This document shows, piece by piece, positions 41,991-52,472 of a stretch of DNA of 64,000 nucleotides. The stretch is taken from NCBI RefSeq assembly GCF_022026395.1, contig NZ_CP041767.1, positions 5,996,001 to 6,060,000 on the forward strand, given 5' to 3'. The position numbers and the translations under genes were made by a program. The stretch's first letter is position 1, and the number at the start of each line of letters is the position of its first letter. Below the pieces are notes generated by a model. The model made no database searches. It was given only the letters and a program-made list of their open reading frames with translations, and had not been told where the DNA came from. The DNA is from Brevibacillus brevis (GTDB taxonomy: Bacteria; Bacillota; Bacilli; Brevibacillales; Brevibacillaceae).

Positions 41991-42946
41991 GCTTCTTCCC
42001 CTCCCCTTCGGTTGTCGCCCTCGTAGTACACCCATTTGCCGGACGTTTTAAATACGAGGAAGGTCAATACCAGAATGATCACAAACATAAACCAGGAGTT
42101 CGCCGAAGCATACCCCATCTTGAAGTATTTGAAGGCGTTGTCATACGCGTACATGGCATAGAAATACGTAGACTGCAACGGTCCGCCTCCTGTGAGCAAG
42201 AGTGCTAGACTCAGCTGCTGGAACGCACTAATGATCGTCATAATCAGGTTGAACAAAATCGTTGGGCTGACCATCGGCAGTGTAATGCGGAAAAACTTTT
42301 GCACCGCCCCTGCCCCATCAATCGAAGCCGCTTCATACAAGCTCTCCGGGATACTTTTGAGCCCCGCCAGGAAAATCAATACCATGGAGCCCTGCCCCCA
42401 CAGACTCGCAATCACCATGGCAACGAGCGCCCACGACGTATCGTTTAGCCAATCTGGACCTGTAATTCCAACCAGACTGAGCAAATAGTTGAAAATGCCG
42501 TATTCCCCGTCGTATACCCACGCCCAAATCATCGCCAGCGCCACACCGGAAATCACGCTCGGCAAGTAAAACACTGTGCGGAAAAAGCCGCTGCCTTTTA
42601 CCTTCTGATTCAGCATCATGGCCAAAAACAACGCGATGAACAAATTCAACGGGACAAACAACAGCGCAAATTTAATCGTGACCCAGAGCGATTGCCAAAA
42701 CAATGGATCATCCGTAAACATATTGACGTAGTTGTCCACGCCGACAAACGTAACCTCACCAACGACAGGCCAATCAAAAAAGCTCATGACGAGTGAAAAC
42801 AGCATCGGTCCCAGTGTAAAAGCGAGAAAGCCGAGAATCCAAGGCAAGATAAAAAGATAGGGCGTAAGAAACGCCCTTCCCTTGAGTTTTTTCGGTTGAA
42901 CGGTCATGGCAGGCTGTTTATGTGTCACAACACTCTCTGTATTCAA
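41987..42946 (-). CDS. Sugar ABC permease, MalF-like
   Basis: A 319-residue permease with a cytoplasmic N-terminal stretch, six main membrane segments and the EAA loop SLYEAASIDGAGAVQKFFRITLPM. This is the CUT1 family used for oligosaccharides. The start is TTG at 42946 with AGGAAA just upstream. It lies 18 bases after the binding-protein gene. Confidence 0.9.
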   Translation of the reverse strand: MNTESVVTHKQPAMTVQPKKLKGRAFLTPYLFILPWILGFLAFTLGPMLFSLVMSFFDWPVVGEVTFVGVDNYVNMFTDDPLFWQSLWVTIKFALLFVPLNLFIALFLAMMLNQKVKGSGFFRTVFYLPSVISGVALAMIWAWVYDGEYGIFNYLLSLVGITGPDWLNDTSWALVAMVIASLWGQGSMVLIFLAGLKSIPESLYEAASIDGAGAVQKFFRITLPMVSPTILFNLIMTIISAFQQLSLALLLTGGGPLQSTYFYAMYAYDNAFKYFKMGYASANSWFMFVIILVLTFLVFKTSGKWVYYEGDNRRGGEEA

Positions 42947-42964
42947 TTTCCTGACCCCTTCCCG

Positions 42965-44263
42965 TTATTTCAAGAATTTCTGGGAGTCTTTGACTGCCTT
43001 GTTCAGTAATTCCTCGGCGTTTTGTCCCATCATGATCGCATTGACCGCTGCGGAAAGGTTCCGGTTGATTTCGTTCCAATGCGGATTCAACAGGAAGGCA
43101 GGCGTGTCAGTCGATTGCTCCAATGTCTTGTAGAACGGCGCGTAGAGCGGGTCCTGATCGAGCTTCTTCTCTTGTACGACACTAATACGGACAGGCAAAT
43201 CAGATGTACGCATCTTGATCGCATCGCTGGAAACGAAGAACTTCAAAAACTCCCAAGCAAGCTCTTTGTTTTTGGAATCCTTGGCGATCGATACAGAGGA
43301 GGTTGCAATGACACCCTTACCAGGCTTGCCAGGGAATTGCGGCATCACGACCGTACCAAAGTCGACATTCGCCTTCTTGTACGACTCGAGCGACCATACG
43401 CCGTTGTCATACATCGCGAGCTTGCCCGCTTTGAACAAGTCATTCCCGCTCTGCTGGTTTTTGCCACCAACGAGCAAAGCGCTCTTGTCTTTCGTCAAAT
43501 CACTGAAAATTTGCAGGGCTTCTGCCGTTTCCTTGCTGTTCATGTAGCCTTCGATTGTTTTTCCATCAGGACTGATGAAGCTGCTGCCGTTACTCCACAC
43601 GAACTGCTGCAAATCGTACGTATCCGGCTCTGAACGAACCGCGAAGCCGTACTGCTTCTTGTCGCGAACGGTTAGCTGTTTGGCTGCCGATTTGAAATCC
43701 TCCCACGTCCAGTCGTCTGTCGGAAGTGGTACATTTGCTTCGTTAAACAGCTTTTTGTTGTAGAAGACGACCCGTGTCGAGAAGCCCGCCGGGAGACCGA
43801 ACAATTTTCCATCGAAGCGATTATAGTTTAGGAGGCCTTGGTAAAAGTCGTCGATTGCCACGGATGGGTCCTTCTTTACGTACTCATCCAATGGCTCGAG
43901 TGAGGCGTGGTACGTGGGGAAATCCCACATGTACATGACATCGGGCGGGTTTTTGGCTCCGAATGCCGCTACCAGCTTCTGATCAAAACCATCTGCATAT
44001 GCCTCTACTTGTACCTTCACACCCGGATTTTTCTGTTCGAATTGTTTCGCGATATCTTGTTGGATCTTCAGCATTTGGTCCGTGTCCCATGTCGCGAAAC
44101 GCAATGTAACCGTTTCCTTTTTATCAGACGACGCTGGCGTTGTCGTACCTGTGTTGCTAGACGTGCCGTCTGATCCTGCTGGCTGGGCTTGTGAACAACC
44201 AGCTACGACGGCCAATAGAAGTGCCATGCCAGCTGCCATCCATTTTGACGCAACCTTTTTCAT
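42965..44263 (-). CDS. Sugar-binding lipoprotein (CUT1 importer)
   Basis: A 432-residue lipoprotein with lipobox VVAGC (C23), a Ser/Thr-rich linker, and the family 1 binding fold (VTLRFATWDTDQ, FEQKNPGVKVQVEAYADG, MYMWDFPTYHASLEPLDEYV). It delivers an oligosaccharide to the two permeases. No ATPase is encoded in the locus, so a shared MsmX-type ATPase is expected elsewhere. GGGGGG lies upstream of the ATG. A 118-base gap separates it from the YesN-like gene, leaving room for its own promoter. Confidence 0.9.
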   Translation of the reverse strand: MKKVASKWMAAGMALLLAVVAGCSQAQPAGSDGTSSNTGTTTPASSDKKETVTLRFATWDTDQMLKIQQDIAKQFEQKNPGVKVQVEAYADGFDQKLVAAFGAKNPPDVMYMWDFPTYHASLEPLDEYVKKDPSVAIDDFYQGLLNYNRFDGKLFGLPAGFSTRVVFYNKKLFNEANVPLPTDDWTWEDFKSAAKQLTVRDKKQYGFAVRSEPDTYDLQQFVWSNGSSFISPDGKTIEGYMNSKETAEALQIFSDLTKDKSALLVGGKNQQSGNDLFKAGKLAMYDNGVWSLESYKKANVDFGTVVMPQFPGKPGKGVIATSSVSIAKDSKNKELAWEFLKFFVSSDAIKMRTSDLPVRISVVQEKKLDQDPLYAPFYKTLEQSTDTPAFLLNPHWNEINRNLSAAVNAIMMGQNAEELLNKAVKDSQKFLK

Positions 44264-44381
44264 CTGTGATCCCCCCTAGATTTACCCCTCATTTTTCTTT
44301 ATTTTAATGAAGGGAAAAAAACGGTGAAACCGCCAACTGTTCGCAATAGTGTGTGAATTTGTTTCCTTTTTTTCGCTTCGT

Positions 44382-45575
44382 TCAGGTTTGCGCGGTGGAG
44401 TGGACGATTGTTCGACTGGACTCCTCCTTTTGTTTGAAACGGTAGTGGCTCGGGGTCATCCCTGTATATTTTTTGAACCACTTGCTGAAGTATTTCGCGT
44501 CAGGAAGACCGACTCGCTCTGCTACCTCCTGAATGGACAGAGCTGTTTCATCCAGCATCGCTCGGGCCATTTTTACCCGGCGTTTGTCGAGGAACTCCCC
44601 AAAGCTCTCGCCCACTCCCTTTTTAAACATCACACTAAAATGACTGCGGCTCAGTCCCACCTGTGAAGCTACCTCACTGACCGTCAATGGGGTATCGAGA
44701 CGATCGAGTGCGTAATGAACAGCCCGCTTGATCGGTTCCTGCCACGGGTCTTGAATGACGCCGTACTTGCGCGCCCGCTCCTTGCGCTGGTAGAGCATCC
44801 GTACTGTCTGCATCCACGGTTCGAGTCCAGCAAACGGGCTTGTTGTCTCCCAGCTCGTCACTTTTCCTGCCAGCTTCCACTCCACGAGCAAGGATTCTAC
44901 CTGCCTGCCAGTACCTGCGGGGGTCAGCAAAAACCGGATATCGCCACATGCAATCCATTCCCATTCGCCTTCCAGCTCACTTGCTACCCATGCGCGCTCC
45001 TGCTCCTCCCGGTTCGCACTGCCCATCCCTTCCAAGAGCCATACACGCATGGAATCGTTCATCCACGACCAGTGTGATTGCAGGAGGGAGGCCAAGCTTT
45101 GCTCGAAATCCCGGCTCAAGCCAGTCAACCACGCACCGAATTCCCGCTTCCATTCATCAGGGCGTTCACGAATCTGCTCGGGTCGCGCACTCTCGCCTGC
45201 CAGCTCATTCCGCAGCTTTTCCAACAACGTACCCCATTCCTCATCCTGGAATTCGGTCTTCAACAAATATCCCGACACCCCGAGAGAGATTCCCTGCTGG
45301 GCAAAAGAAAAATCGCGGTGACAACTGAGCAGAAGCACCTTTGTTTGTGGTGCGTGCTCCTTCACCCGCCTGCACAGCTCCAACCCATCCATTTCCGGCA
45401 TAACGATGTCCGTAATCACCAACTCGGGCTGTACTTGCAAGAAAGCCTCCCAGCCTTTCCGACCATTCGGTGCATCCGCCACCACTTCCATCCCATAGCG
45501 ACTCCATGGCACCATTGCCTTCAGTCCTCTTCGCACCAGCACTTCGTCATCCACAATCATTACCTTGATGCTCAT
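44382..45575 (-). CDS. YesN-like response regulator with AraC output
   Basis: A 397-residue regulator. The receiver domain has acidic residues at 9-11, D56 in ITDIVMPEMDG and LLLSCHRDFSFAQQ. A middle region of unclear fold follows, and an AraC-type pair of helix-turn-helix units ends the chain (LTVSEVASQVGLSRSHFSVMFKK and IQEVAERVGLPDAKYFSKWF). It would activate the sugar importer genes just downstream when its partner kinase senses the sugar. GGGAGGAA precedes the ATG at 45575, which overlaps the kinase gene end by 29 bases. Confidence 0.9.
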   Translation of the reverse strand: MSIKVMIVDDEVLVRRGLKAMVPWSRYGMEVVADAPNGRKGWEAFLQVQPELVITDIVMPEMDGLELCRRVKEHAPQTKVLLLSCHRDFSFAQQGISLGVSGYLLKTEFQDEEWGTLLEKLRNELAGESARPEQIRERPDEWKREFGAWLTGLSRDFEQSLASLLQSHWSWMNDSMRVWLLEGMGSANREEQERAWVASELEGEWEWIACGDIRFLLTPAGTGRQVESLLVEWKLAGKVTSWETTSPFAGLEPWMQTVRMLYQRKERARKYGVIQDPWQEPIKRAVHYALDRLDTPLTVSEVASQVGLSRSHFSVMFKKGVGESFGEFLDKRRVKMARAMLDETALSIQEVAERVGLPDAKYFSKWFKKYTGMTPSHYRFKQKEESSRTIVHSTAQT

Positions 45576-47283
45576 CAGGAAGTTCCTCCCTTTTCGGCCA
45601 TGTGATTTGAATTGTGGTTCCTTCTCCTCTGACAGATGAAATCTTCATGCCGTGCTCCATACGGAAATGAAGCTTGAACTTCTGATCGACGTTGTACACG
45701 CCGAGTCCCCGTTTGCTAGAACGCTCCAGATCAGGATCGAGAAGTTTGGCCAATCGCTCCGGTACAATTCCTGCGCCGTCATCTTGCAACAGCAGCGTCA
45801 CAAGCCCTTCTTTTTCACTGACACTGATCCGAATCGTTCCCTGCCCGTCTTCGAATGCGTGGAAAAAGATATTTTCCAAAAGCGGCTGAAGAGTCATTCG
45901 CGGGATCAAATAGCGACGGCAAGCCTCTACTCCAGTCTGTTCAAATTGAAAAACAGGCCCGTACCGCAGCTCTTGGATTTGCAGAAAATGCTCGACGGTT
46001 TGCAGTTCCTTTTCCAATGGGACGAGCTCCTGCGTGATGTCGAGATTGCCCTCCAGCACCTTGATGAGATGATAGAGCATATTGCCGATTTCATTGGCAC
46101 CAGATAATCTTGCTTTCCACTGGATGGAATTGAGTGTATTGAACAACAGATGCGGATTGATTTGGTAGTGAACAGCTCGCAGCTCTGCTTCCTTTTTCAA
46201 CTGCTCGGTGCGACTCACCTCGGCGATTAGCGTCTGAATCCGCCTCACCATTTGGTTGAAGCTCACCCCTAACCGCCCCAGCTCGTCTTCCGTGTCTACT
46301 TCTGCTCGCGTCTGCAGCTCGCCTGTTCCTACCAGCCGCATCGTTTCTTGAAGCCGTTTGATTTTTCCTGTAATTCTTCTGGAAAATAAAAACGCCAAAA
46401 GGAGTGCCAGCACTGCCGAAAGTATCAGCGCAGCGATAAAGAAGGATTGAATCACCTCCGCAGAGCGGTTCATTTGCTCGTAAGGCAAACGCACTTGAAT
46501 CATCCAGTTGTTGGACTCCAGCGGTTTGTTCCAGACGATATCGCTCTCTTGCTGGACGAACGTACCCGCAGTCTGGTAAATCAGCTCGCCACTTTTGGCT
46601 GTAATCGTCACATGCGCACTCATGTCCTTTTCCAGCTGAGAAAACAATTGAAACAGCTTGCCCGCTTTCATCTCGATCAAAATCCGGCTGTCCTTCAACA
46701 CGCCATAACCGCTGAGAACGGGAACGACCAGACCAAGCACCTTCTCCTGATTGCGCAGCTCCGCCTCATCCTGAAACCCGACATAATGCCGTGGTGTGTA
46801 AAAGCCGATCCATCGCTCCTCATCCAGCTTGGCGGGCAGTGCCTTCCACCACGATTCCCGCATCAGATCCTGTCCATTGATGACATTTTCCCCGAAAAAA
46901 TAGCCCGAGGGCGTCACGATAAAAATGCCTTTTGTATCAAGGTTGCGGTGCGCCCCCAGGTATCGCTCGAAGTTTTTTTGTTCCAGGAAGCCCGTGTAGG
47001 TCTTCGGCTGTTCCTCCCGCATGACGACCAATGTCGGGTCTGACACGTACGTATTGATGTCATAGGCCATGTATCTCATTTGACTCAGGTAGTTATCGAT
47101 CTGAATTTGCAGCTGTGTCGCAATATACTCGCCTGACTTGCTAAATTGCTCGCGAACGACCATCGACGATTTCCAATACGCCATACTCCCCAGAGTAATC
47201 AGCGGAATAATAGCTGCAATCAGCATAAAAGCGAGCAACTTGGCATGAATGCTTCTGCGCGGGAAGAGCGACCATGACTTCAT
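45547..47283 (-). CDS. YesM-like sensor histidine kinase
   Basis: A 578-residue kinase. It has an N-terminal membrane helix, a large extracellular Cache-like sensor at about 40-275, a second membrane helix, HAMP, and the YesM-type histidine region HYQINPHLLFNTLNSIQWKARL, then an HATPase domain with DDGAGI and GLGVYNVDQKFKLHF. Such kinases respond to extracellular sugars. The start at 47283 is chosen by GGTGGTGG upstream and by placing the membrane helix near the N-terminus. It follows the LacZ gene after 93 bases. Confidence 0.88.
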   Translation of the reverse strand: MKSWSLFPRRSIHAKLLAFMLIAAIIPLITLGSMAYWKSSMVVREQFSKSGEYIATQLQIQIDNYLSQMRYMAYDINTYVSDPTLVVMREEQPKTYTGFLEQKNFERYLGAHRNLDTKGIFIVTPSGYFFGENVINGQDLMRESWWKALPAKLDEERWIGFYTPRHYVGFQDEAELRNQEKVLGLVVPVLSGYGVLKDSRILIEMKAGKLFQLFSQLEKDMSAHVTITAKSGELIYQTAGTFVQQESDIVWNKPLESNNWMIQVRLPYEQMNRSAEVIQSFFIAALILSAVLALLLAFLFSRRITGKIKRLQETMRLVGTGELQTRAEVDTEDELGRLGVSFNQMVRRIQTLIAEVSRTEQLKKEAELRAVHYQINPHLLFNTLNSIQWKARLSGANEIGNMLYHLIKVLEGNLDITQELVPLEKELQTVEHFLQIQELRYGPVFQFEQTGVEACRRYLIPRMTLQPLLENIFFHAFEDGQGTIRISVSEKEGLVTLLLQDDGAGIVPERLAKLLDPDLERSSKRGLGVYNVDQKFKLHFRMEHGMKISSVRGEGTTIQITWPKREELPDEHQGNDCG

Positions 47284-47376
47284 GTGACAAACCACCACCG
47301 TATTCCGATTAGTTGCACTATTCAATCTTTAACTAGATTGTACAACGTTTCGGCGATGCCTTCGAGAATAACATCG

Positions 47377-50300
47377 TTAGTCACACAAATTCCGCTTATA
47401 CAGCTGAACCGGAGAAATCGTATCCTTCGAAAAAGGCGTCAACCTCATCTGGAACTGGAACTCCTCTGGACGCAGGGCATGCTGCTCGGATTGCTTGGGT
47501 CCGCAGCTATTGCTACCCAGCCCGTTTTGTCGATAATCGAGATGCAGTGTGACATACTCCCGTTTTACGAGATCTGTCGTGTGCTTTGCTTGCTCCAGAT
47601 CGTCCGTATCATAGCGAAGTGCGCTAAATTCCAGTGTCGGTTGACCCATCGCGAAAAGTCCAATGCCTCGCTGATCCGTGATCGACATCCATTTGACGTC
47701 CGTGCGATTGCCATTTTCCTGTGGAAATACATATGGCGTGTACAACTCATCCACTCTCGCGTTATACACCCCGATACGATTGGCTTCCTTGCTGTCGATA
47801 TACGCCTCTCCCGGACCACGACCATACCACGAGACGCGCTCCATATCTTTGGCGACCAATAGCTTCAAGCCGATTCGCGGCAGCATCGCTGGCGGGGTGC
47901 CTTTGGGTGTGCCTTGAACATTTACTTGCACTTCGCCATTTCCGAACACGGTGTAGGTATAGCGGCACGCAAATCCCCAGTCGTATACAGGCGGAGCAAT
48001 CCGCACATCGCAGGTAATGACCACACGATCTTCTCGATCCTGCTGGATGCTTACATGCTCCACCCGGTTTTGCAAACGATCGAGGTACACCTTGCGCCAC
48101 TCTTCCACTACGTACATGTCATTGTCAATCGGAGCACGCCAAAACGTGAGACGAGGTCCTGCCACCAACAGCTCCTTGCCTGCAAACACCCAGCTCGTCG
48201 GCACACCGCTCACTTTGTCAAAAACGAATTGAAAATCTGCTCCAGTTAGAATCACGTCCGTTTTCGTTTCTTTTCTATCCACTCTGCCTAACACAGATTG
48301 GTACGGAGCGACCGTAACCTGTTGCGCAGCAGTCATTGGCAAGGCAAATTGTGCCCAAGCCAGCTCATGTCCAGCCTGTACCCAGCTCTCATCTTGATCC
48401 AGCACAAAGGAGAGCGTCAGCCAGTAGTCGGTTCGATCCTGCACCTGCACAGGCAAGGTATACGGAACTGCTACAATCGTGTGACTTCCCGCTTCTGTAT
48501 GTGGCAGCGACAGCGTGCCGCTCTGCACCACTTGTCCGTCTGCTGTCACACTCCAGACCATTCTCACGTGCGCAAGCGTACGGAAATCATAACGATTCGT
48601 AATGGTGACGAGACCGCTTTCCAAATCAGTCGCTTCTACGACGATCGGCTCAATCACTTTTTTGTATTCGAGCAGCCCTGGAGATGGCGTGCGATCTGGA
48701 CGAATCAGTCCATCGATGACGAAGTTGCCATTCGTCGGGTAGTCCCCGAAGTCTCCCCCGTAGGCATAATACTCTCGCCCATCCGGCGTATATTGGCGCA
48801 AGCCGTGATCAATCCATTCCCACACAAAACCGCCCTGCAAGCGTTGATATTTGTCAAACACATTGGCGTAGTCGCGCAAGCCACCGGGTCCATTCCCCAT
48901 GGCATGAGCATATTCGCACATGATATGCGGCTTTTGCAGATGTTCATTTTCACCATGCTGGATCATTTTTTCAACCGAGGAGTACATGGTGGAAAATACG
49001 TCGCACACTTCTGCTTCGCGATCCTCCTCGTAGTGGATGAGACGAGTCGGGTCCGCTTGTCGGCACCAAGCTGCCATTGCCCGGAAGTTGCAGCCGAAGC
49101 CGGATTCATTGCCAAGCGACCACATGATGATCGACGGATGGTTTTTGTCGCGCTCCACCATGCGCTCCATACGCTCCACGTACGTCTGCTCCCACTCTGG
49201 ATCATCGCTCAGTTGACTAATGTTGCCCGTCAACTGGAAGCCATGTGTCTCCAAATCGGTTTCGTCCATGACATACAATCCGTACTGGTCGCACAAATCG
49301 TAAAAACGCGGATCGTTCGGATAATGCGCGGTACGAACAGCGTTGATGTTGTGACGCTTCATCATGAGCACATCTTCGCGCATCGTTTCATACGGGACTG
49401 CTCGCCCAAGATCGGGATGATGATCATGGCGGTTCACACCGTTTAGACGAATCGCTACACCGTTTACGAAGAAGTTGTTTCCTTTTACTTCGATCCGTCG
49501 GAAGCCCACGCGGATCGGGATGACTTCTGTCTTTTCGCCCGACTCCTGCTCAATCGCAAGCAGCAGGTGATACAGGTTCGGCTCCTCCGCCGACCATTTT
49601 TTCGGCTCCTGCACCGGAAGCTCCAAGGTCACGACCTTTTCCTGTCCGGCTGCCAGTTCGCCTGCTTCGGTGTCGGTTAGCGAAGCGATAGGCGTGTAGG
49701 ATTGATCCAGCAGCTTTGCGGTCACGCTCACCCCGTCATAGGCAGCAGCGGAACTGTTTTCTACATGGACACGTACGCGAAGCACACCATGGCGAAATTC
49801 ATCATCCAGATCAGCCACGACTGCCAGATCACGTACATGCAACTTCGGTCTGGCAATCAGGGAAACATCCCGAAAAATCCCGCTCAAGTACCACATATCC
49901 TGATCCTCAACATACGTGCCGTCCGACCATTGGTACACTTGAACAGCCAAGCGGTTCCTGCCTTCCTGCAACAGCTCCGTCACATCAAACTCAGATGGCA
50001 AGCGGCTTCCTTGGCTATAGCCGACTTCCTTCCCGTTCAGCCACACATGAAAAGCGCTGTCGACCCCTTCAAACCGCAGGATCACCTGCTGATTTTGCCA
50101 CGCAGACGCTACCGTAAACTCTCGCAAATAGCAGCCTGTCGGGTTATCTGACGGGACATGCGGCGGATCGACTGGAAACGGATAGTACAAGTCCGTGTAA
50201 TGCGGTTTTCCGTACCCTTGGAGCTGCCAATGCCCCGGTACCTGAATCCGGGCCCACTCGGTCGCATCATAATCGGTAGCAAAAAAGTTTTCCGGCACAC

Positions 50301-50481
50301 GCAGTGGTGATTCTGCGTATGCAAACTGCCAATGCCCATTCAACAACTGAAACCACGGTGTCGCTCCTCTTTCATACGTCAGTGCTCCCGACTCTTCCGG
50401 GTAAGACAAAAAGTAAGCCCGCGCCGCCAAGCGATTTCGCTCTAGCAGCTGATGATTTGCCCAGTCATACCGTTGCTGCAT
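47377..50481 (-). CDS. lacZ: Beta-galactosidase, LacZ type (GH2)
   Basis: A 1034-residue enzyme, the usual length of LacZ. The jelly-roll, Ig-like, TIM-barrel, Ig-like and C-terminal domains can be followed in order. The acid/base Glu lies in MWSLGNESGFG, the nucleophile Glu in CEYAHAMGNGPG, and NGVNRHDHHPDLGRA marks the barrel start. The C-terminal Bgal_small_N-like domain has SWYGRGPGEAYIDSKEANRIG. It has no signal peptide, so it acts on imported beta-galactosides. GAGGAG precedes the ATG. It lies 18 bases after the ROK gene. Confidence 0.95.
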   Translation of the reverse strand: MQQRYDWANHQLLERNRLAARAYFLSYPEESGALTYERGATPWFQLLNGHWQFAYAESPLRVPENFFATDYDATEWARIQVPGHWQLQGYGKPHYTDLYYPFPVDPPHVPSDNPTGCYLREFTVASAWQNQQVILRFEGVDSAFHVWLNGKEVGYSQGSRLPSEFDVTELLQEGRNRLAVQVYQWSDGTYVEDQDMWYLSGIFRDVSLIARPKLHVRDLAVVADLDDEFRHGVLRVRVHVENSSAAAYDGVSVTAKLLDQSYTPIASLTDTEAGELAAGQEKVVTLELPVQEPKKWSAEEPNLYHLLLAIEQESGEKTEVIPIRVGFRRIEVKGNNFFVNGVAIRLNGVNRHDHHPDLGRAVPYETMREDVLMMKRHNINAVRTAHYPNDPRFYDLCDQYGLYVMDETDLETHGFQLTGNISQLSDDPEWEQTYVERMERMVERDKNHPSIIMWSLGNESGFGCNFRAMAAWCRQADPTRLIHYEEDREAEVCDVFSTMYSSVEKMIQHGENEHLQKPHIMCEYAHAMGNGPGGLRDYANVFDKYQRLQGGFVWEWIDHGLRQYTPDGREYYAYGGDFGDYPTNGNFVIDGLIRPDRTPSPGLLEYKKVIEPIVVEATDLESGLVTITNRYDFRTLAHVRMVWSVTADGQVVQSGTLSLPHTEAGSHTIVAVPYTLPVQVQDRTDYWLTLSFVLDQDESWVQAGHELAWAQFALPMTAAQQVTVAPYQSVLGRVDRKETKTDVILTGADFQFVFDKVSGVPTSWVFAGKELLVAGPRLTFWRAPIDNDMYVVEEWRKVYLDRLQNRVEHVSIQQDREDRVVITCDVRIAPPVYDWGFACRYTYTVFGNGEVQVNVQGTPKGTPPAMLPRIGLKLLVAKDMERVSWYGRGPGEAYIDSKEANRIGVYNARVDELYTPYVFPQENGNRTDVKWMSITDQRGIGLFAMGQPTLEFSALRYDTDDLEQAKHTTDLVKREYVTLHLDYRQNGLGSNSCGPKQSEQHALRPEEFQFQMRLTPFSKDTISPVQLYKRNLCD

Positions 50482-50499
50482 CGATGTACACTCCTCTTT

Positions 50500-51498
50500 T
50501 TACATTTTCACGGTTCCTTGTTCCCTGTTCATGCCTTGCAGGGCCAAGGCGCCAGCACCGAGCATGCCTGCATCCGCACCGAGCTCGGCCAAAACGATTT
50601 TTGTCTGTTGATGAACGACTTCCATGGCGTACCGTTGTACACTTGCTTGTACGGGGGCCAGCAATAGCTCTCCAGCCCGGCAGACGCCACCGCCGATCAC
50701 TACGAGTTGCGGGTTGCACACGTTCACCAACACAGACAAGGCCCAGCCAGTTACTTCACACGCTTCGTTCCATGCGCAGGTCGCCACCGCATCACCTTGT
50801 TCCACTGCCGTAGCCACCTGCTCAGCCGTAATCCGCTCGATCTGTCCATCGCATAGAGTAAACAGAGGAGAGGCTTTTGCTTGCTGCGGATTTGCATCGA
50901 GCTCCTGGTCCAAGCGCTCACGAGCCAATCTGGCAATACCTGTGGCAGATGCGACCGTCTCCACACAACCGAGCTTGCCGCAATTGCATGGAGCGGTAAG
51001 CCCTGGATAACGCACATGACCAATCTCTCCCGCGAATCCGTGACTGCCCCGAACGAGCTTGCCTTCGTTTACAATCCCTGCCCCCACCCCTGTACCAAGC
51101 GGCACAAAAATGAGGTGGCTTACCTTCCTGCCCGCACCGAATATGGCTTCTCCGAGCGCAGCCGTCCGTAAATCGTTTTCAAAAAAAAGCGGCAGCTCCA
51201 CCAGCTTCGCGAGTGGTGTCCGCAAGTCTGCCTGATGCAATTGAAAGTTGGGCGAGTGAACCGATATCCCATTTTCCGCATCAAAAGGACCAGGAAATCC
51301 GATCCCTACTGCCTCTATTGGAACGGGTGATTGAACCCGCAGCTCTTTAATCAAGGCAGCCATTCGCTCAATCAAGATGGGCAAGTTGTTATGGACTTTT
51401 GTCTCCTTGGCAGCCCGGAGGAGAATTTGCCCATTCTCGTCTATGACCGCCCCTTTCATTGTCGTACCACCGACATCGAGGCCAATTACATGACGCAT
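50500..51498 (-). CDS. ROK-family sugar kinase
   Basis: A 332-residue kinase with the ATP phosphate loop IGLDVGGTTMKGAVID, ENDLRTAALGEA, GTGVGAGIV, and the ROK zinc site CNCGKLGCVET. Family members phosphorylate glucose, N-acetylmannosamine, fructose or allose; glucose or galactose freed by LacZ is the natural guess here. GGGAGG precedes the ATG at 51498. The gap to the PfkB gene is 28 bases. Confidence 0.9.
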   Translation of the reverse strand: MRHVIGLDVGGTTMKGAVIDENGQILLRAAKETKVHNNLPILIERMAALIKELRVQSPVPIEAVGIGFPGPFDAENGISVHSPNFQLHQADLRTPLAKLVELPLFFENDLRTAALGEAIFGAGRKVSHLIFVPLGTGVGAGIVNEGKLVRGSHGFAGEIGHVRYPGLTAPCNCGKLGCVETVASATGIARLARERLDQELDANPQQAKASPLFTLCDGQIERITAEQVATAVEQGDAVATCAWNEACEVTGWALSVLVNVCNPQLVVIGGGVCRAGELLLAPVQASVQRYAMEVVHQQTKIVLAELGADAGMLGAGALALQGMNREQGTVKM

Positions 51499-51526
51499 GC
51501 TACTCCTCCCTTCTGAACCAGCTATT

Positions 51527-52471
51527 CTACTCGACTCGCTCCACATGCATCGGCTGACTCCTCAACTGCTGCACATCATCGAGCTCGATCATGCCTGCTC
51601 CAAACGACCGTGTATTCGCCGCGCCGCATGCCATCCCCAACCAAATCGCATCTGGCCAAGCCAAGCCCCGCAGCTTTCCGACAAGGACACCCGCAAGCAT
51701 GGAATCACCGCAGCCCACTGTATTTTTCACTTCGGCATCTGCTAACGGGATCGCGGAAATACGCCACGTCTCCTGGCCATCACCAAACCACGCGCCCTCC
51801 TCCCCTAACGAGAGAAGGACTCGCTGCGCACCGCGCTCACGCAGCTCGCGTATCGCTCTGCAACGTGCCTCGTCGCTATCCAGCGAAAATCCAAGAATCG
51901 CTTCCGCTTCCGGTCGATTGGGCTTGATGAGCGTGGGCGTTGCCTTTATTCCTTCTAACAGTGCCTGACCGCTCGTATCCAGCACGCATGCGGTTCCTTT
52001 CCTGGCGACACCTCGAATGAGTGCAGCGTATGTTTCGGCTGGAACGCCACCTGGCAAGCTTCCGGAAAAAACCATGTACTGTGCCTGATCCGCCAGCTCG
52101 ATCAAACGCATTTGCAAGCGACTGATCTCTTCTTCACTGGGCAAGGGACCCTGCTCTAGCACTTCTGTCACCGTTTTTTCCTGTTCGTCGAGAAAAGCGA
52201 GACACAGTCGGGATTCTCCGCGCGTTTCGATAAACGAGGACGTGATCCCCTCACGTTCGCAGCCTTCCGCGATGAACCTCCCGTTATGACCGGCGACAAA
52301 ACCGCTTGCGACTACATCCTGCCCCAATGCTTTCGCTACACGCGCTACATTTATCCCTTTTCCGCCGGGCAAGCTCAGTACATCCCCCGTGCGGTGTAGC
52401 TCTCCAGAACGAAAATGCGAGAGGCGATACGTCTTATCGATGGCCGCGTTCAGCGTTACCGTTACCAGCAT
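51527..52471 (-). CDS. PfkB-family kinase (FruK/LacC-like)
   Basis: A 314-residue kinase with the N-terminal signature LNAAIDKTY and GGKGINVARVAKALG and the catalytic NTVGCGDSMLAGVL, where the usual GAGD reads GCGD. The start wording is that of 1-phosphofructokinase and tagatose-6-phosphate kinase. It would add a second phosphate to a ketohexose phosphate, supplying the aldolase two genes upstream. AGGTGAG precedes the ATG. One base separates it from the SIS gene stop. Confidence 0.9.
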   Translation of the reverse strand: MLVTVTLNAAIDKTYRLSHFRSGELHRTGDVLSLPGGKGINVARVAKALGQDVVASGFVAGHNGRFIAEGCEREGITSSFIETRGESRLCLAFLDEQEKTVTEVLEQGPLPSEEEISRLQMRLIELADQAQYMVFSGSLPGGVPAETYAALIRGVARKGTACVLDTSGQALLEGIKATPTLIKPNRPEAEAILGFSLDSDEARCRAIRELRERGAQRVLLSLGEEGAWFGDGQETWRISAIPLADAEVKNTVGCGDSMLAGVLVGKLRGLAWPDAIWLGMACGAANTRSFGAGMIELDDVQQLRSQPMHVERVE

Positions 52472-52472
52472 G

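Noticed and set aside
48298..49446. Open frame of 382 codons on the plus strand inside the beta-galactosidase gene
   Set aside because: It lies opposite a clear LacZ reading, shows no recognisable domain and has no ribosome binding site; it is a shadow of codon use.
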